A stretch of 8,972 nt of DNA from Anaerolineales bacterium. Lineage in GTDB: Bacteria > Chloroflexota > Anaerolineae > Anaerolineales > DRMV01. Under the pieces are notes generated by a model. It saw only the letters and a program-made list of their open reading frames with translations. It was not told the origin of the DNA and did no database searches. The DNA lies in assembly GCA_027026295.1 (NCBI GenBank), contig JALVOR010000344.1, positions 1 to 8,972 of the forward strand. Direction: 5' to 3'. A program made the translations under genes and the position numbers. Shown piece by piece: positions 6,298 to 8,972 of this stretch (the stretch's first letter is position 1; every line of letters starts with the position of its first letter).

Positions 6298-7149
6298 CTA
6301 CTTCGGCGGCTGGGGCTTGTCGTTCTGGGAAAGGGACAAGGCGCGCTCATAAGCCGCCCACACAGCGCGCGAAATGGCGGTGCGGAAACCGGCTTTTTCG
6401 AGATAATAGAGCGCCGCTGCCGAGGTGCCGCCGGGCGATGTGACCTGATTGCGCAAGTGCGCCAGGTGCACTTCCCCCTGCTGGCGGGCATAGTAAGCCG
6501 CCGCGCCTTGCACGGTCTGTACCACCAGTTGCTCGGCCACCCGCCGCGGGAAGCCCAAATGCACACCCGCGTCCACCAAGGCTTCCATGAACAGGAAGAC
6601 ATAGGCGGGGCCGGTGCCGGAGAGGGCGGTTGCCATATCCATGTAAACTTCGTCTTCGAGGAAAATTTCTTCCCCCAACGCCTGCAAAATTTCCCGCGCC
6701 GCAGCGCGCTGGGCTTCGTTCACGGTTTTCGCCGCGGTCCATGCGGTGATGCCCTGGCCGATGCGGGCAGGCGTATTGGGCATGGCGCGCACCACGGCTT
6801 CGTGGGCGAGGCCTTCCCGTAGGCGCTGCAGGCTTGCGCCCGCCACGATGGAAAGCACCACCGCCTCGGGCGACAGCGCACCGTGCAGTTCGGGCAGCAC
6901 CTTGTGCAACACCTGCGGCTTGATGGAAAGCACCACCACGTCGGCGCTTGCTGCCGCGCGGCGGTTGTCGCTCTCGGCGCCCACGCCGTAGCGCGCCGAG
7001 AGTTCATCCAGCCGCTTCTGTCGCGGGCCAGAGGCGACGATATTTGCCGCCGAAGCCACGCCCTGACGCAGCATGCCGGCAATTATGGCCTCGGCCATCA
7101 CCCCTGGCCCCACGAAAGCAATTTTCTTTTCCTGCAACGCAGCCATCAT
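6298..7149 (-). CDS. proC: Pyrroline-5-carboxylate reductase
   Basis: This cytoplasmic enzyme reduces 1-pyrroline-5-carboxylate to L-proline with NAD(P)H, the last step of proline synthesis. The 283-residue product has the N-terminal Rossmann motif FVGPGVMAEAI (12-22), where the more usual form is GxGNMA, then VVVLSIKPQ (71-79), RAMPNTPA (121-128), the substrate/dimer signature ALSGTGPAYVFLFMEALVDAG (175-195) and LRNQVTSPGGTSAAAL (232-247). Length is normal. The start is the first of two adjacent ATGs (7147-7149, 7144-7146), one base after the TAG of the small membrane-protein gene, with no clear Shine-Dalgarno sequence, so coupled translation is likely. It appears to be the last gene of a ruvC-ruvA unit. 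No nearby proA or proB. Identification firm. Confidence 0.96.
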   Translation of the reverse strand: MMAALQEKKIAFVGPGVMAEAIIAGMLRQGVASAANIVASGPRQKRLDELSARYGVGAESDNRRAAASADVVVLSIKPQVLHKVLPELHGALSPEAVVLSIVAGASLQRLREGLAHEAVVRAMPNTPARIGQGITAWTAAKTVNEAQRAAAREILQALGEEIFLEDEVYMDMATALSGTGPAYVFLFMEALVDAGVHLGFPRRVAEQLVVQTVQGAAAYYARQQGEVHLAHLRNQVTSPGGTSAAALYYLEKAGFRTAISRAVWAAYERALSLSQNDKPQPPK

Positions 7150-7150
7150 G

Positions 7151-7504
7151 CTACTTGCGGGTGTTCTCTTCGATGTCCACCATGATTTCCAGGAAGTGCG
7201 CGATGCCTTCCATGATCACCACAGCCATCACCAAGGAAACGAACGCCAGGTATTGCCCCAGCAGGTTCCGCCAGATGCTCTGCCCCATCTGGGCAGCCAT
7301 GGAAGCGTTCTTGAAGATGTCATAGGTCACGAACGCGAAACCAACGACCACCAGCACCAGCACCACACGTGCCACAACGCGGGCAATCAGGGCAAAGCGC
7401 AGCACCTTGGCAGTATCGTGCCAGGTGGCGGGGGTTTCCACCGCTTCTTCTTCGATTTCGGCCACAACCACGGTTTCGGCCTCGGGGTTCAAATTTTCGC
7501 TCAT
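7151..7504 (-). CDS. Small membrane protein with two predicted helices, unknown function
   Basis: The 117-residue product has no family that I recognise. An acidic N-terminus (MSENLNPEAETVVVAEIEEE) is followed by an amphipathic stretch, a transmembrane segment at about 38-60 (VVARVVLVLVVVGFAFVTYD is its core), a loop of about 25 residues (KNASMAAQMGQSIWRNLLGQ) and a second segment at about 84-107 (AFVSLVMAVVIMEGIAHFLE). It ends in DIEENTRK. Both tails are probably cytoplasmic and highly charged. The ATG at 7504 is preceded by GGAG at seven bases; a GTG directly before it (7507) is a less good start. It lies 21 bases after ruvA and one base before proC, so it is co-transcribed with both. Being open, well placed and with a Shine-Dalgarno sequence, it is very likely a real gene. 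Confidence 0.8.
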   Translation of the reverse strand: MSENLNPEAETVVVAEIEEEAVETPATWHDTAKVLRFALIARVVARVVLVLVVVGFAFVTYDIFKNASMAAQMGQSIWRNLLGQYLAFVSLVMAVVIMEGIAHFLEIMVDIEENTRK

Positions 7505-7511
7505 CACATGA

Positions 7512-7515
7512 CTCC
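7512..7515 (-). promoter_or_regulatory. Ribosome binding site of the small membrane-protein gene
   Basis: GGAG on the - strand, seven bases from the ATG at 7504 and only four from the adjacent GTG at 7507. The spacing decides in favour of the ATG. Confidence 0.6.
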
Positions 7516-7525
7516 AAAAAGGGAT

Positions 7526-8104
7526 TTAGCGGCTGAAATATTGAAGCGCCAGCCGCAAGCGCGTTTCCACATCTTGGGGGGCGTCGGCAGGCAGGGACTG
7601 AATCGCTGTTTGCGCTTCCACCACGCTGTAACCCAGCGCCGTGAGGGCTTCCAGCACCTCGGTATCCACGTCGGGCAGGGAAACCACCGCGCCGAGGGTT
7701 TCTTCGGGCTTGAGTTTGTCTTGCAGGTGCAGCACAATTTTCTGGGCGGTTTTCTTGCCCACACCCGGCACCCGCTGGAAAACGTCGGCCTGTTCCTGGA
7801 ACACAGCGCGGCGCAGGGCTGCCGGGGAAAGGGCGGAAAGCACCATCAGCGCCAGCCGCGGCCCGATGCCATTCACGCCCAGCAGCAGGGCAAAGAGGTC
7901 ACGTTCCTCTGCCGTGGCGAAGCCGTAAAGCGTGAGGGCGTCTTCCCGCACCACCAGGTAAGTGTGCAGCGCCAAGGGCTGCCCCGGGGTGGCCTGCCCG
8001 GCCAGCGGGCGGGGAACCCACACCCACACGCCCACTGCGCCCACCTGCAGCGTGAGGCGGTTTTCTTCACGGGCAACGACCGTGCCTTCCAACAACGCAA
8101 TCAT
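7526..8104 (-). CDS. ruvA: Holliday junction branch migration protein RuvA
   Basis: RuvA binds the four-way junction as a tetramer and recruits the RuvB motor. The 192-residue product begins MIALLEGTVVAREENRLTLQ, the OB-fold domain I (1-62). Domain II contains the two helix-hairpin-helix motifs, LLLGVNGIGPRLALMVLSAL (73-92) and FQRVPGVGKKTAQKIVLHLQ (109-128). Domain III, which contacts RuvB, is at about 147-192 (EVLEALTALGYSVVEAQTAI...). Length fits the family. The frame is open further upstream to 8365, but the conserved MIALLEG start and the position one base after the ruvC stop fix the ATG at 8104. No strong Shine-Dalgarno is seen, consistent with coupling to ruvC. ruvB is not in the window. 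Identification firm. Confidence 0.96.
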   Translation of the reverse strand: MIALLEGTVVAREENRLTLQVGAVGVWVWVPRPLAGQATPGQPLALHTYLVVREDALTLYGFATAEERDLFALLLGVNGIGPRLALMVLSALSPAALRRAVFQEQADVFQRVPGVGKKTAQKIVLHLQDKLKPEETLGAVVSLPDVDTEVLEALTALGYSVVEAQTAIQSLPADAPQDVETRLRLALQYFSR

Positions 8105-8105
8105 A

Positions 8106-8606
8106 TCACATTTCGCCTTCGAGACGGCTTTCCCAGCGCATCCGCTGGGCGTGGCACAGCGCCACGGCAAGGGCATCGGCAGCGTCGTCCGGCCTGGGAA
8201 TGCTTTCCAGCATGAGGAGCATCTGCACCATGCGCTGCATTTGCGCCTTGCCCGCGCTGCCGTAGCCGGTGACGGCTTCCTTGATTTCGTTGGGGGTGTA
8301 TTCCGCCACCGCGAGGCCGTGGCGGGCGAGGGTGAGCAGCACCACGCCGCGCGCCTGCCCCACACTCATCGCCGTGGTGACGTTGCGCTGGAAGAACAGT
8401 TTTTCCACCGCCGCGCCGTCGGGCGCATGTTGCTGCAACAGGGCATCGAGTTGCCTGTGCAGTTGCAGCAACCGCTCGGCAAGGGGCGTTTTGGCAGGGG
8501 TGAGGATGACGCCATAATCCACAGCAGCAAAACTGCCGTCGGGAAACGCCCGCACCAGGCCATAGCCGGTGGTCGCCGTGCCGGGGTCAATACCGAGAAC
8601 CAGCAA
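8106..8606 (-). CDS. ruvC: Crossover junction endodeoxyribonuclease RuvC
   Basis: RuvC resolves Holliday junctions by paired nicks, acting with RuvAB. The 166-residue product has LGIDPGTATTGYG (4-16) with catalytic Asp7, the second acidic residue Glu68 in AAVEKLFFQRN (65-75), and the final pair Asp141 and Asp144 in PDDAADALAVALCHA (139-153), matching the four acidic residues of the E. coli enzyme. Also conserved: SVGQARGV (81-88) and the EYTPNEIKEAVTGYGSAGK segment (102-120). The start codon is TTG (8604-8606), supported by AGGGGTG at 8611-8617 and by agreement with the usual N-terminus (M-x-x-LGIDPG). It is the first gene of the ruvC-ruvA-membrane protein-proC unit. Identification firm. Confidence 0.96.
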   Translation of the reverse strand: MLVLGIDPGTATTGYGLVRAFPDGSFAAVDYGVILTPAKTPLAERLLQLHRQLDALLQQHAPDGAAVEKLFFQRNVTTAMSVGQARGVVLLTLARHGLAVAEYTPNEIKEAVTGYGSAGKAQMQRMVQMLLMLESIPRPDDAADALAVALCHAQRMRWESRLEGEM

Positions 8607-8610
8607 AGGG

Positions 8611-8617
8611 CACCCCT
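8611..8617 (-). promoter_or_regulatory. Ribosome binding site supporting the TTG start of ruvC
   Basis: AGGGGTG on the - strand lies four bases before the TTG at 8606 (six bases from the AGGGG core). No in-frame ATG or GTG with a similar signal is found upstream. Confidence 0.55.
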
Positions 8618-8647
8618 AAAGCAAACCGTCTATTCAGCCCCAACGAG

Positions 8648-8709
8648 AAACCGCAATGACGCAGGCAGAAAAACACAGGAGACACAGAGAAGGCACAGAA
8701 AACACCGAA
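8648..8709. repeat. CACAGA-type repeats upstream of ruvC
   Basis: Units such as CCGCAATGACGCAGGCAGAA, ACACAGGAGACACAGAGAAG and GCACAGAAAACACCGAAG belong to the same class as 5837-5888 and 4154-4230. They lie where the promoter of the ruvC unit would be expected; I see no convincing promoter. Confidence 0.65.
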
Positions 8710-8730
8710 GGGCTGACGAGTATCGTTGTA

Positions 8731-8751
8731 AGGCGAGACAGTGTCTCGCCT
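8731..8751. repeat. Perfect palindrome AGGCGAGACA-g-TGTCTCGCCT
   Basis: Two 10-base arms (8731-8740 and 8742-8751) around a single central base. No T tract follows, so it is not a typical terminator. Confidence 0.75.
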
Positions 8752-8760
8752 CCCTGGGCG

Positions 8761-8782
8761 GGGCGGGATTTGCATCCCGCCC
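8761..8782. repeat. Hairpin GGGCGGGAT-ttgc-ATCCCGCCC
   Basis: A perfect 9-bp stem with a tetraloop (8761-8769 with 8774-8782), ten bases after the preceding palindrome. No T tract follows. Confidence 0.75.
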
Positions 8783-8877
8783 TACCTGACGCCCTAATGC
8801 ATTTTCAAACAAGATTTTAGTTACTGCAGAAGGCGCAATCCGACTTGCTTATGGCAAGATCTCACCCATCCCCCGCT

Positions 8878-8923
8878 GAGCCTCGCTTGGCCTTCGACTT
8901 CGCTCAGGCCAGGCGCTCGGCTC
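8878..8923. repeat. Inverted repeat with CCTTCGACTTCGCTCAGG core
   Basis: GAGCC (8878-8882) and TGGCCT (8888-8893) pair with AGGCCA (8906-8911) and GGCTC (8919-8923). The core CCTTCGACTTCGCTCAGG is a common non-coding repeat sequence in many bacterial genomes. No gene is seen in 8752-8972. Confidence 0.6.
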
Positions 8924-8925
8924 AT

Positions 8926-8966
8926 CTGCCCCCTTCCCTCCCTTAGTAAGGGAGGGAAGGGGGCAG
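8926..8966. repeat. Perfect 20-bp inverted repeat (GC-rich hairpin)
   Basis: CTGCCCCCTTCCCTCCCTTA (8926-8945) is the exact reverse complement of 8947-8966, with one central base. The arms are pure pyrimidine or purine runs for most of their length. It continues almost to the window edge; no U tract follows on either strand. Confidence 0.8.
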
Positions 8967-8972
8967 CTACGG

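Noticed and set aside
7073..8215. Open frame of 380 codons on the + strand opposite proC, the membrane-protein gene, ruvA and ruvC
   Set aside because: It is antisense to four well-supported genes, His/Gln-rich in composition, and a product of high GC and codon bias.
8926..8966. Intrinsic terminator
   Set aside because: The stem is strong but neither strand has a T run after it, and no gene end is adjacent within the window.

Overview
The window looks like chromosome from a GC-rich, non-pathogenic environmental bacterium, most likely an Anaerolineae-type member of Chloroflexota. This is inferred from three things: surface proteins with long Thr-Pro (TPTP) linkers, a membrane-anchored LysM protein of that style, and intergenic DNA full of 'CACAGA / CGCAGAG / CACGGATG' repeats. 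No marker gene fixes the taxonomy.

Layout: one gene is on the + strand, a 3' fragment of a secreted esterase-like alpha/beta hydrolase (2-778). It converges on a block of nine genes, all on the - strand. Read in the direction of transcription (high to low coordinates) these form four units. (1) ruvC - ruvA - small two-helix membrane protein - proC (8606 to 6298), tightly packed. (2) A secreted hypothetical protein with a papain/NlpC-like Cys...His arrangement, overlapping by ATGA a THEP1-type nucleoside-triphosphatase (5750 to 4279). (3) A lipoprotein metal-chelate/cobalamin-type substrate-binding protein followed, probably with a GTGA overlap, by a FecCD/BtuC-type permease (4135 to 2028), with no ATPase gene in view. 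(4) A LysM protein (1886 to 1095). A bidirectional terminator hairpin (822-852) lies between the convergent esterase and LysM genes.

How the genes work together: RuvC and RuvA act together in Holliday-junction processing (RuvB is not here), and ProC is proline biosynthesis. The substrate-binding protein and permease are two of the three parts of an ABC importer. The peptidase-like protein and THEP1 NTPase share a transcript but have no obvious common task.

The four gene-poor stretches (779-1094, 4136-4278, 5751-6297, 8607-8972) are almost entirely repeats: degenerate CACAGA/CACGGATG elements, a 'GTGTCAYTG' palindromic element, and a cluster of near-perfect hairpins near the right end. These repeats sit between transcription units and not inside them. 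One has become part of the coding sequence of the THEP1 C-terminus, including three tandem 16-bp units. I found no CRISPR array, tRNA, rRNA, transposase, phage gene or recognisable defence system. The most unusual items are the repeat/coding fusion, the peptidase-like/THEP1 pair and the incomplete transporter.
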